Made by a program: the position numbers and the translations under genes
The notes under the pieces: model-generated
The model's input: the letters and a program-made list of their open reading frames with translations, nothing else
The model's database searches: none
Told to the model about the DNA's origin: nothing
Shown: positions 1-12,100 of the stretch, piece after piece
How the letters are laid out: the number at the start of each line of letters is the position of its first letter
Position numbering within the stretch: position 1 is the first letter of the stretch
NCBI RefSeq assembly: GCF_022682495.2
Contig: NC_071391.1
Coordinates: forward strand, 106,623,195-106,687,194
Direction: 5' to 3'
DNA from: Desmodus rotundus
Lineage: Eukaryota; Chordata; Mammalia; Chiroptera; Phyllostomidae
DNA length: 64,000 nucleotides

Positions 1-422
1 TGCACAGAGTTTTTGAAGAGCCTCGAAAGGCTCGGCCTTCGAGCTGGGGAGATCTCTGACTCTGGGGCCATCCTTTGCAGTTTCGGCCTGCCGAGAGGAG
101 GAAGCATTCGGGCTGCAGGAACAAAGTGTGCACACACGTGGAAGTACAGGTGTGGGCCTCTTACACAGGTCCCCACGGTCCCTGGAGAGGGTCCCCGTGT
201 TCCTCTGTGGCTGGTGGCTGATGAGCCATCACTGGCATTCAGGGTCAGGACCCAGAACAAATGGCAAAGCAAGGGGGGTGCGCCGAAAACAAATCTGCAG
301 ATGGCTCAGGGGCCTGGGAACGCTCTCACAAGGCCCCAGAGGGGTGCTTCGCTCTTCAAAATGTTTTTTTGGTGACGGTCTTCTTTTATGGTTGCTTACA
401 GAAAACTGTTTAGAGTCTGATG

Positions 423-522
423 ATGAAATCTGAATCTCTCTGAAATGGAATTCCCTTAACTGGGAATGTACACAAGCGTGTGCCTCGAGGTGCATGTGGA
501 CATAAGAAGGGGTGTGTGTGTG
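423..522 (+). repeat. Copy A of a diverged local sequence pair
   Basis: This block aligns without gaps to 1534-1633 (offset 1111) at roughly 85% identity by eye. The core CTGAAATGGAATTCCCTTA is shared exactly and both copies run into a TG-rich stretch. It may be an old local duplication or two members of an unnamed interspersed family. Confidence 0.6.
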
Positions 523-712
523 CGCACAAGAACAGGAGCTGCTGTACTGGGGAAGAAGCCAGAATAGAAAAGAATGGCATGGACACTTAATCCGTCATAT
601 GCATATGTGTGCATGCGTGCACGCATGCCCCCTCCACATTTTTGGCACAGCCCGTACCCCATATCCATGATTCCAGATCACTTCTTTGTCAGAGAACTAA
701 GCCTGCTTAACC

Positions 713-832
713 CAGTGGCTCTCAACCTTGCCTGCATGTTAGAATCGCTTGGGAAGCTTTTACAAATCCCTATGCCCAGCTACACTGCAGACCAATACAT
801 CAGAATTTCCGGAGACGGGACTTTGGCATTAA
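713..832. mobile_element. hAT-Charlie nonautonomous remnant (MER5/MER3-like)
   Basis: It starts CAGTGGCTCTCAACCTTGCCTGCATGTTAGAATCGC in pattern, followed by GGGAAGCTTTTACAAAT and ATCAGAATTTCC. These resemble the conserved ends and middle of MER5/MER3-type DNA transposon fossils. The subfamily is from memory and uncertain. Confidence 0.65.
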
Positions 833-1533
833 CACTTAGTATCAACATTTCATAATCTCTTCAGGTGATTCCAGCGTCCTGCGAGGGCTTAGTAGTCCTC
901 TGCACAGAAGACTTCGACTCGTCCTTCAAGACCCAGCTCCCCTGGCCCTTTCCTAGGAAAGGCCTTCTTGATACCTCCCTAGGGAGAGTTAGTTTTTTCT
1001 TTCTTGAAGCTCCCAACAATATTTTACCCACCTGCCTGTATCATAGTTATTTTCATGTCTGTCTGTCCATGCAGAGCTCTGAGTTCTGGGAAGACAGACA
1101 CTACGTGGGACCCATTTCTGCACTACCAGCTCCCAGCTTAGTGTCGACGGGCAGCTGGCGGTCAATGGATGCTTTGAATGAAAGGGAGGTGTGCAAGAAG
1201 GGCCATCAACAGGAGAGAAGAGGGGAGTGGAGGCATGGGCCGTCTCTGGGTGGTAAGGCCATGGGTCTGGTCCCCTGGCCGGGAGATGGGGTACTCCCCT
1301 CCCCACCCTTTAGTAACAGAAGGGGTCCTCCAGTGCCAACAAGTTTGATGCCAACTGGTCCACATTTCCTGCTTCACTAGGAAGTGTCACAAGTGTGAAA
1401 CAGAGGTTCAGAGGGACAACTGAGTGGGGCCGTGACCTGTGTGTCTGGAGTCCCAGGATGACTGACCCTTCCTAACTGTCCCCTCTCAACCCCCATTCCA
1501 AGTCCACACTGTCTGGTTGGCTTCCGGAAGCTT

Positions 1534-1633
1534 ATGAAATTGGAATCTATCTGAAATGGAATTCCCTTACCTGGGAATGCACACAGGTGTGTGTCCGGAG
1601 GTGCGTGTGTACACAAGCAGGTGTGTGTGTGTG
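1534..1633 (+). repeat. Copy B of a diverged local sequence pair
   Basis: This is the partner of 423-522. About 90 bases after the aligned block, near 1720, GCACAAGAAGAGGAGGCTTC resembles the sequence that follows copy A directly near 525, which suggests the homology is longer with an insertion in copy B. Confidence 0.6.
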
Positions 1634-2134
1634 CTCTGAGGAGTGCTCTGAGCAATCTTGGTCCCCTGGTCCTGGTCCAGATCTTGGCCCTTGGCAAAGG
1701 GCCACGCAGGGGAAACGTGAGCACAAGAAGAGGAGGCTTCTTACGGCCAGTTCCACCCACAGACACCCCAGCCCAGCCCAGAAGCCTACGGAGCCGACAG
1801 GAGAGGACGACATTGGGAGGAACAAGGGACAGATGAGCATCCTGCATGAGTACACCCTTCCTTCCTTACCACCTCCCCTCTGCTTGGGCTGCCCTGCCTC
1901 ACCTACACAGCCCTTCCACACAATCCTCTCCTAGTTCCTACTACCCCGCCAGTTGAGGCCATGGTGAGGGCACCCCTTACACACACGGACACACTTACAC
2001 ACTGCCCGCTTCCTGAAGAGCTCCCAACCTCTAGGCAGAGACCAACCTCTCTCCTCCCCCAGAGCACCCGCCCAAATGACCAGCCAAAGTTCTGGTCACC
2101 CACAGAGTACACTCAGTATACTCCACACAAGCAT

Positions 2135-3119
2135 TCTCTTTACATGTTGGGACTTTTACTTCAATTTGAAGCAGATGGTTGAGCACAGATGTGAACAGCT
2201 TTGGCCTTTTGAGCAAAGAAAGGAGCAGGCCTTGGCTTTGAACATGCCCCACTCCCCCACATACTGGCCCATTCCCCTGGTCCCTTCCTCCCTTCTGCCC
2301 CCTGCATAACTAGTAAGAGAACACTGGCCTCCAAGCAGGGTGCCATCCTGTTTTCCCAGCCAGAAGGGCGGGCCATGGGCAAGGAGGGGCTGGTGGGGAG
2401 CAAAGACCCTTAGGGAGGTTGCCTTACCCCCTTGCCATGATGCTCAGGGCCCAGGAAGAAGCCTGGGCCCAGGGAAAATTGAGAATCAGGATCAGAGGCC
2501 TGGGCAGCCAATGGGAGGGCAAAAAAGGGGGCTGGGATCGCAGATCCCACTCCTTACAGGCTCTCCCAGCCTGCCTCTCACAGCCCCCAGGAGGCTTATC
2601 TTGAACCCAGCCAGCTCAGGGTCCAGTGCAGAAAGAGAGATCCAGGTCAGAAGGTCAGGTGCTTCCAATGGTGACCAACGTCCATCCTTTCTGTGAGTTT
2701 CTGGTGGAACTGCTGGCTCGTCTTTGGCTTGAGATGGAACTCAGGCAACAGGAGGAGCAAAAGTCTTAGGGCAACACTGTAGGGTTTTCTCACCCATTTT
2801 GTTCAGTGTCTATGTGGTGTCTTTGGCAATGAATTTCTGCAGCCAGAGGCTGGGCCTAGGGCCCCAGGCAAGAGGAAGGCTGAGCTCTCTCCTTCCCACC
2901 AGGCAGAGGGCAAAGTGCAAAGTCCTGTGGAGTGGCTGGGGGAGGGCGGAGGGTGTGAGGGAGGCAGGCATGCCTCTGTCTGCCCTGAGAGACAGTGGTC
3001 TGAGTTTCTGGCGGCATCTTGAAGAAGAAGATGAGGCTGGACTTGGTGAGCTCACCTTCTCCTCCGGCTCTGCTGAAAGGAGGGCACACAGAAGTGTTCT
3101 TGGTCTAGGCCAGGGCCAG
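2135..3119 (-). other. ATOH8: Probable ATOH8 3' UTR (end uncertain)
   Basis: The 3' UTR begins right after the stop at 3120. Its lower limit is set here by a variant poly(A) hexamer near 2155 and is only a suggestion. The stretch is moderately GC-rich, unique-looking and free of the MIR/L2 signatures that fill the introns, as expected for a transcribed 3' UTR. If the variant signal is not used, the UTR continues toward or past position 1. Confidence 0.4.
2155..2160 (-). terminator. Candidate variant poly(A) signal AGTAAA
   Basis: The minus strand reads AGTAAA here. Downstream, toward lower coordinates, GU-rich stretches (GCTTGTGTGG and CTCTGTGGGTG) follow within about 25-60 bases, the usual cleavage layout. 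By eye there is no AATAAA or ATTAAA on the minus strand between 3119 and 1. A CATAAA at 385-390 lacks a GU-rich downstream element. Use of this site would give a 3' UTR of about 1 kb. Confidence 0.28.
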
Positions 3120-3125
3120 TCACTC
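3120..3125 (-). CDS. ATOH8: ATOH8 coding exon 3: single Glu codon plus stop
   Basis: On the minus strand an excellent acceptor, GGTTGTTTCTTTCAG, is followed by GAG TGA (GAG at 3125-3123, TGA at 3122-3120). A branch-point-like CTTCTGACG lies about 20-25 bases upstream of the acceptor AG. Joined to exon 2 this gives the C-terminus KKRKE-stop, which is how I remember human ATOH8 ending. The placement rests on acceptor quality, phase 0 and the expected last residue; no other match to acceptor-GAGTGA was noticed on the minus strand below exon 2. A transcript would settle it. Confidence 0.82.
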   Translation of the reverse strand, partial: E

Positions 3126-6100
3126 CTGAAAGAAACAACCAGCCGTCAGAAGCTGTCCCTACTCACCCTGACTCTTGTTTCCAGAGGTCAACGGGTACCA
3201 GGCGCCAGCACCCTCGCACTTCCTTTCACTTAATCACCACAGCGGCCCTGGGAGGGGGGACCCGTCCTGCTCAGGCAGGGCCCTGTGTCTGGAAGGCTTC
3301 AGAGAGTAGTCAAGCCAGCATTTGGACACAGGACCGGCTGCCTCCAGGGCCTACACTGTCCCCTTACCATCCCCCTTTGGCATTTCAGAGCCACTGCCGG
3401 TGTGTTGGTTTCGGGGAATGGGAAGGGCTGCAGGAGGTAGAGGGAGCTCAGGGACTGGTCCTGAGACGGAAATGCCCCATAAGGCCTCTGAGGGATGTGA
3501 CTCCCACAGGAATGGCCACCCGCAGCTCCCTCCCCTGCGCTGTTGGACTGGAGCACTACACCGGGTGTCAAGAGGCCGGCTAGTCGCAGCCCATCCACCT
3601 GACAGCTGGATGACCTGAGCTGTGGCTAGATGAGACAAGCCACTTAACTTTCTGTACCACAGTGTCCCCATCTGTAAAACGACACAACTGGAACAGGTCG
3701 ATAATGTTCAGACTTTCCTTTAAGCATTGGAAATGAAGTCTGAGTTGTGGATCTAACACAGAAAACGTGGTTCTGGTCTACTTGGAGCATCAGGGCGACG
3801 GGGGGCACACCGAGAGGGGGACCCAGCATCCCGTTACATTCCCTCCAGCGCTGCATTCCCTGGGGCATCTTGAAAACCCCAGGCTCTAAGAAGCACAACT
3901 GGAAAATCCCTAGGCAGACCACCCTTAGGTTCCTCGCAGTTGTGACCTTCAGAAACTTCACTCTGGCAGCTGAACGTGGCGTTGCTAGTGAGAAAACTGA
4001 CCAAAGGGGGTGACCTGCTACCAGGAAGGACCATCAGATGGGGGCTGCTCATGGGGGCTGCTGGGGTTGGAGCTTTTGGGGCAGGTCGGAGCTGGTGGGG
4101 AGGCTCTTCGAGGGCTGCAAGTCCACCCCAAACACGCGAATGAGTAGCAGCAGTCCCTTAACCCGGCTTACACACCCCTAATGAAGCAGCTCCTGATGCT
4201 TGCAACAACCCTGAGCAAACGGCCAAGCACTTACTTTTGAAATACATCTGTTGGGCACTTCCCACATGCCAGGGAGCTGCCTCACACCTCCACCTCAGAG
4301 GTGAGCCATCCTGGGCTCAGGCTCAGGGAAAGAAGCACTAGAAGTTGGCAGCATCAGGATTTGAATCCAGATCGGCAGGCTTGCTCCTGCTGAAATGGAG
4401 GCCACAGGGAGCCTGGATGGAGCCAGACCACGAGGCCGGAGCGCCTATGAGCCACAGACCTGGAGCGGCCCGCCAAGGTGGGAGGCCAGGGCAAGGCTGA
4501 AAGCGGGGTCCAAAGAGGGCAAGAGAGCTGGGCCAGGAGGAGGGTGTGTCCTCCAGCTAATAGAGGCTAAGGAGCAGAAAGGGAAAAGGGGAAAGAGGGA
4601 GCACCTTGATGTGGTGAGACCAGACTCATTCTCCCAGCCCACTGTGGTGCGTGGCTGGCCCCAGCAGGAATCTGCTTTTTGTTACCGAGTCTGAGGAGGA
4701 GGATTAAGAAGCAGGAAAGGAAGCCCGTGGGGATGGCACTGGGTCTGTGGTCCACGCGGTGATTTACAGCCCACGTCATCCTGGCGCTGGATGCCTGGGG
4801 GGCCCTGACAAGGACAGCTGAGCTCCTTTTTGGTTCAGCTTGCCTGTGGTCTGGGGGAAGGTGTAAAAGGCTGGGTCAGCTGGAGTGGCCCCAGGAAGCC
4901 AGGGCCCAGCTGCAAGACCTCTATCGGCTCTCAAACCCTACTGAAGCCATGGCTACCACCCACGAGCCAGGGAGATGGGGTTTCTCTTGCCAGGGGTGGA
5001 CCTTCAAATTCTTGACCCCACCTTTCCTCTCAAGTCCACACTGGACCTGTGTCCCCACCACCCACCTGGGCTTAGGAATCCTGGCACATGCATCACACAT
5101 CCAAGGAACCTTAAATCCATTAGGGCGTGGTGGGAAGAACACTGGGAGGTCTTAGGTGCCAGGACCTTCTTTGTGATTAGCCACCTGTGTGACCTTGGGG
5201 AACTCTCTCCTTCTCTGTGCTTTAATTCCCTCACTTGTACAGTAAGGGGGTTGTGCATGGACTCCCCAAAAAGGTGCCCTGCAGACTCCAGTCAGGTGGG
5301 ACATATCTCATAAGTTTGGGAAACACCACAGACCTTGGTCCCATCCTGCAAAGTCACTCTAGCTATTAAAGGCTCTGTAAAGTCCTGCAGTAAAGACATT
5401 CCCGTGGCTTTATTTACCCAGTATTTTCCGAACCCATGTGATTGATGATGTGATTGCAACATCATGAGTAGAAACTCATTCAACCTTCTGGTACAGTGAA
5501 GCTTACTTAAGGCTACCCAAGGGCCAGTGGGAAGTCGCAGGAAAGGCAGCAAAGGGCCTGCAAACTTCCGTAGGGGCCATCTGTGGCCCTCCCCTCCAGG
5601 TGCCAACCAAAAGCAGCATGAGGCAACTTTCAGGAATCTGCTTCTTTCTTGCCTGACTACCAGCTGGCCCAGTCTCTCAGCATCCCAACCCCAAACGCCT
5701 AGTGGAGACCCCGATTGGTCCAGCCTCAGTCATACTTCTTCCCTTGAACCAATCAGCTGTGACCAAGGAATGGGAGACAAACCTGCCTATGCCATCTCCT
5801 CACAAGGAGCTTTGTGAGAGTGTGTGGGGGTCTGGAGGGGGGATAAGTGCATGTGCATAATTGAAAATACAGAGGGGGAGCTGACAAGTACTCCCCACTG
5901 TCACAACTACACCACAGATACCCGGCAACATCACCTCTGTATGGGAAGCACAACTTGGGAGGGCCTCGGGCGTCTCTCCCACTCTGGCCTTTTGTGGGCG
6001 TTATTTCTGCTGGAGGCCAAGGCACTGGGTACGGCTGGGTAAGGCTCTTGGCTCATTGTCCTAAAGAGCCTCCTGCATCACAGCCCCTCACCACAGAAGA

Positions 6101-9100
6101 TGCCCTTTCACCGCAGGTTCTGCTGCTAACACAAACTCTGGGAACTAGACAAGACAGCCTCTCCAGTCCTTTCAGCTGGTCTGATGTGCTGAGTCCGACA
6201 GACATGATTTGGTCGGGTGGCAAAATGGTTGAGTTGATCACATGCAGACATCATCTCTTCCTTTGTTCACTCGCTCGGAGTCTGATCGTCAGCTCCATGA
6301 GAACAGGGACGTGGCCCATTTTGTTCGCCGCAGTAGTTCCGGTGCCGAGAACAGTGCTGGACACGCAGCAGTGTCTCCACATGTATTTGTTGGATGAGTG
6401 AATAAATATTTCCAGTTTCAGGGATTTTATTTACTGGAGCTTTTACATGTCACAGGATATGTTCTCTATTTCAAATGTAACATTTGAGCGTTTCTGTAAA
6501 TGTACCTGTGCTTTAGGGGAACTTTTAGTATTTATTGTAAACTCTGGAACAATTTTGCATCTTTTTTGCTTGGTTCACTTCCAGTGTTTTATTCCTAATT
6601 ACACATCCTTTACTTACCAAGTTTGCCTCTGGCTGTAAGTGGGCTGAGCTCCTCTCTGATCGCCTCTGCGTGCTGCAAGGTAATTTCACCACACTGGGGG
6701 CATTTTAAAAAAATTACCTGCCTTCCAAATTACTTTATCCTTTAAATTCATTTTCAGTTGCTGATGTCCATTTTACCTACTGAAGTATTTTTCACTATTT
6801 TCACATTAGACATTTTATTATATTTAAGCAATTCGGATACAGCCTTCTACCTGCAGAAAAAGTTATCCAACAGGATTTAAATTAGAAAGATTTTTAAATT
6901 GCTTTGTCCTAAAAAGGGAAGTCAGATTTCAAGTGTTATTTTAAAACTAAAATATGAAAGACAGGCAAGGAGAGCACAGGAGAAGTACTTCTCAAGACCC
7001 ACACTATTAAACACTATTTTACCTTTCACTTTGAAATACACCAACACGTGGGCTGGAAAGGGGGCTTCACGTCCCATTCTGAATGCTGAACGCTGGGGTT
7101 CGTTCATCTTGGCCACAAAGTCAGTGGGCTGTGGGGCCCTGGGCAGGCTGGTTAATCTTTCCAGGCCTCAGTTTCCTCATTTTTAAAACGAGCACAGTAA
7201 CAGCACCCACCTTCCAGATCATTAACAAAGAATCAGGGAGACAATGGAGCCGTGCCCCTGGCAGGGCCCGGAGCGCGGGCGTGGGAGCGCTGGAACGTGC
7301 AGGCTCTTGTTCCCACAAAGGGCTGGGTCCTCAGTTTGACTAACTGGGATTTGAAAACACAGAATAAACAGCCTAAAAAGTCTCAGAACAAATAACCAGA
7401 AATAGTCACTTTGAACTAACTGTCATCTTGACTGATTGGATTTCAATGCATTCTTTTTTAAAAATAAACACAATTTTTAAAATTACATATGTCTATCAAT
7501 CTGATGAACAGATAAGCAAAGTATGGTGTGTCTACACAATGGAATATTATTTAGCCAGAAAAAGAAATGGAGCACCAACATGCATGATAAAACATGGATA
7601 AATCTGGAAAGTATGCTAAGTGAAAGAAGCCAGACACAAAAGACCACGTGTCATCCAATTCCATTCACATGAAATGTGTGGAAAAGGAAGTCTATAGATT
7701 AGTGGTTGCCTAGGGCCGGGGAGGAGGGGTCCGGGAGGAGGGGCCGGGGTAGGAAGTGACAGCTAAAGCACATGCATGGGGTCTCTTTTCAGACTGATGA
7801 ACATGTTCGGAAATTGACTGTGGCTATGGTTGCACGTATGTGTGAAAATACTAAAAACCAATGAGTGCGTGAACTATAATCTTGATAAAGTTGTTAAAAA
7901 TTTAAAATTTTGCATAAGTAGTGCATGTTAATTATAGAAAAATTACAAAATACAGAAGAGTGAACAGAAAAAAAAATTAAATCACTTCAACTTCCCCACC
8001 TAGAGAAAACCCCTAATAACTCTGGGTGACTATTTCCCTGTGCTTAAGTACACCTATACGGTATTTTATGAAAGTAGACTTATGTTGTACAAACTGCACC
8101 GTAAGCTGCTGTTTGTATTTTCTCTAACAGCCAATACATCTTTGCATTTGGCAGATCTGCTTCCACATCTTCTCGTTAGGGCCAGGCTTTGCCGAGGTTA
8201 TTCTGGGCACAAGCGCAGGCTCGGGCTTCCAGCCTCCAAACTTCCCAGGGAACTGGAAGCAGGTATGACCAGGCCACCCCCAGCGCCTCCCGCCCCGCCT
8301 GGCCTGGGCGCCATGGGTGACAGGCAGGAAATTTATGAGCAGCTGGAGTTGGCTGCTATTTGCCGAGGGCAGGAACGTGGCGTGAATCAAGGACCACACT
8401 GTGTCCAGGCTGGGAGGGCCCTCAGAGGTCTCAGGCATCTAAGAGTTGAGAAGTTATGGCCAGAGCCCCTCATGAGCCAGAAGAATCTCCCTGGAGACCA
8501 TGAATTGGGAGAAAAATTCATTTACTCAAAAAAAGATTTATTGAGCTCCTGCTGGGTGCCAGCTGTTTGACAGACACTGGGGTTATAGTCCCTGTCCCGG
8601 AGCAGCTTACAGTCCGAACAAACCCAGGGTAAAACTGAAAACCACTGCTGTCCTAACTGCTGTTGGTCCCGCCCATCCCCTGTTCTGTTCCTCAGGCTGC
8701 TGACCAGCACAGCGGCTGAGCTGGCTGGGACCCCAGCTGCGGTGTGCGAACAGAGGCCTGTGCCCAGCTGCCTGCACCGCTAAGAGGCTGCCCTGCCCCA
8801 CAGGCCTCAGATCCCCAGGATGGGGCATGGGTGGGTCCGGCAGGCCAAACCCCTCATTTACTGAGGTCAATGAGTAAGTTCAAACCTCAGAGTCAGCCAA
8901 CGACATGCAGAAGAACTTTCTGACCAGTGAGAAACAACCATGGCGTCAGACAACGTTGAGGATGAGAGCAGGTAACCCTGAGGACCCCTCCTGTGCTAAG
9001 GTGCCAGGGTGGAGCTGGGTCTCAGGTTTCCTGTCCACGCACTGTCCACATACCCGACACTATCCTAGAGCCTTACGTGGAGTTACTCCCACCCACTGGA

Positions 9101-12100
9101 ACAAAAGCTCTGGAGGAGGAGTTTTGTTGGCTGTGTCCCTGCTGCCCCCGCCCCTCGCCCCAGTCCAGGACAGTGAGGGCCAATTCCAGTCCAGCCTCTT
9201 AATGCCCTGGCTCCCACCTCCACTGCAGGCTGGGGAAAGGTGTTCCTGCTCTGAGCTCCTGAAGTGCTTCATACCAACTCCTCCTACATCCCTCTGTGCC
9301 ACAAATTAGTGTTGGTGCGAGTGCTAACCTTCCCTCGCTCACCCCACACATCTCCGCCAGACCTCTCAAGGGAAGGGGCCACATCGTCTTCCACACCTCT
9401 GCCCTTGCAGGCCTGGGAACAGTTGAGTGGCTCAGTGCTCAGGGGTACCATCATCCAGGTGCACTCGGGCCAGGCACCTCCCTGCACTCCTTTGCATGTG
9501 TTATCTCACACAGTCCCTTGGGGAGGGGGGCGCTGCTGCTTTCCTTTTGCAGCTTAGGAGATGGGGGCCTAAGCAGTGTCCTCGCTTGCCCTAGGTCATG
9601 CTGCTAGGATGGAGCAGAGCAAGGCAAACCCCTGACCCTCAGAGAGTTCACTGGCAAGTCCCCAGACCATCCACCCAGCTGCCACCTTCCTTGGTTCTAA
9701 GACAATCACAGCCTAAGAGAAGGTGGGTGGCCATAGAAGTCCTGGCACTCCCGGAGCCAGGGCTTGAGCTCATAAGGAGTCCACTGGGCCTGCAAGGGAC
9801 GGCCAGGGAGACCCGAGGCCACCGCCACGCTGACTCCTTCTTGGGCTGCATGCCACTCTCTCTGGCTGCCAATCTCTCTGTTTCTCTCCCCATGTTCTGC
9901 CTATATGTCTCCGTGCCAACTCTCTCTTGCCCTCTCCTGTGTTTATCTCTCCATGTCCGTCAGCCTATCTGTCTTTCTTGGCCCCCAACCCACCCACAGT
10001 ACAGGAAACTGTGAGGGTCGAGCTGGCCTGGTGGTGCCTGAGTCCCAGCTGCTGCAGCTTCCCATCTGCTTCCCATCCTGTGATGTTGTCCAGCCAATTC
10101 CACTTGGCTTCAATGCTGCTCTTCCAGACCCAGAAGCTCAAGGAATCATGACCTTGCCCTACAGCCAGAGGAGGCACCCCCGCTGGAGGGGATCAGACGG
10201 CTGGACAGATAGATGGACCAGCCAGGTGAGGAGGGCCCTGCTCCCTCGCAGCTTCCTAGCAGGCCCTGCCCTGTGACTCCCACACTGCACACCACCCCCA
10301 ACCACAGTGTCGAGGGGCTCCTGTCAGGCCTGCCTCCGCAGGGCCAAGGATGGCTCCCCATCGCCTGCCTCTCTCAGCCCTCCCCTCCCCAATCCTCACC
10401 ACAGAGTGACAGCAGGAGTGATGGGGCGCCAGGCAGACAAGCCAATTCATGCCACAGTGCTGGCCGGCCAGCCTGTGCACAGACCACAGCGTGTCCCCCG
10501 GGAAGGAGTCTAGCTCTGGATACTGCAGGGCCAGCGGCAGCAACAATGGGGTGGCTGGGAGAGGCCACGAGGCCCCTGGACAGCCCAAACATCAAATGAT
10601 TCTAAAATAACAGTGTGAAAATGCAGTTTTGAGCTGAGAAAACCCCCTCCCCCATCCCTTCCCAGCATCCCTAAGCCCTTCATAGATGGATTCAGGGAGG
10701 AATGGGACATCTCTGATCAGGGCTCTTTACTCACTACCCCGACCATTAGTGACAACACCGAAGTAGCTCCCAGCTGCCTAAGGGAGAGGCCAAGACTGGG
10801 AAGGGCTTTCACCCACACTCATGTATATACACCTACACTCATGTATGCACACCCACACTCATGCATGCACACCCACACACATGTATGCACACCCACACTC
10901 ATATATTCATGCATGCACACCCGCACTCGCGTATGCACACCCACACTCACACATGCACACCCACACTCACACTCATGTATGCACACCCACACTCGTGCAC
11001 GCACACCTGCACTCATGTATGTACACCCGCACTCATGCATGCACATCCGCACTCACGTATGCACACCCACACTCATATATGCACACCCACACTCGTGCAC
11101 GCACACCCACACACATGCATGCACACCCACACTCATATATGTACACCCACACTCATGTGTGCACACCCGCACTCGTGCATGCACACCCACACTCACACTC
11201 ATGCGTGCACACCCACACTCACGTATGCACACCCGCACTCGTGCATGCACACCCGCACTCATACATGCACACCTGCACTTGCGTATGCACACCCACACCC
11301 ACACTCATGCACGCACACCCGCACTCATGTATGTACACCCGCATCCACACATGTACACCCACACTCATGTATGCACACCCACACCCACGTATGCACACCC
11401 ACACTCATGTATATACACCCACACTCATGTGTGTACACCCGCACTCGTGTATGCACACCAACATGCAAGTGGACACACACACTCCCCCAAGTACACCCAC
11501 TGATATGCAATGCGCCAGCTAGGCATCAGACAGCCTCTGTCCGAATCCTGATTTCCCTATTCTGCCAGCTGTATGACTTTAATGAAATTACTTAAGCTCT
11601 CTGTGCCTCAGTTTCTTCACCTATAAAATGGTAATAACAATAATCTGCTGCATGAGGAAGCAGGCAGGATTAAAGAACACAATGGCTACAAAGCCAAGCA
11701 CTCAGCATTAGGCAGTCACATGCCAGAGCACACACATGTGTGGGTCTACATTTACATGTGTCTTCCCCCATTTGCTCATCAGTTCAAGGCAGGAACTGTG
11801 TCTCTACTTCAGACTGCCAGGGCCCACTCAGTACTGGGCATGACGGAGATGCCCATTAGCTGCTGTGGAAGACAACCAGAAACACCGTATTTCCTCGTGC
11901 TTCCATTCTTCCTTTCATCTGGCAAATATTTTCTGAGTGTTTAGATCAAGCCAGGCTGCATTCGAAGCACTGGGGATCATGCAGTGAGCAAAACAGACAA
12001 GGAGCCCTGCACTCCGCACGCTGACATCCTAGGAGGAGCAGCTCCTATGCAGAAGCAAGTTTCCCTAAAGAAAGGAAGCCTCTTGCTTTCTGTGCCAAAC

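Larger units (their letters stand above)
1..2134. other. Downstream flank of ATOH8 or distal 3' UTR
   Basis: No gene is recognised. The stretch holds the local sequence pair, one hAT-type remnant and TG-rich runs near 510-525 and 1618-1636. Everything else looks unique. If the variant poly(A) site near 2157 is not used, part of it is ATOH8 3' UTR. Confidence 0.5.

Noticed and set aside
5710..5760. Inverted pair of CCAAT-like boxes (GATTGGTCC and AACCAATCAG) suggesting a promoter
   Set aside because: The spacing and surrounding text resemble a common mammalian fossil repeat that ends with such sequences, and no gene follows.
10821..11595. Open frames of 220-244 codons on the plus strand, rich in His, Thr, Cys and Pro
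   Set aside because: They are the 20-bp minisatellite read in three frames. All frames are open because the unit lacks stops, and there is no start context, splice signal or homology.
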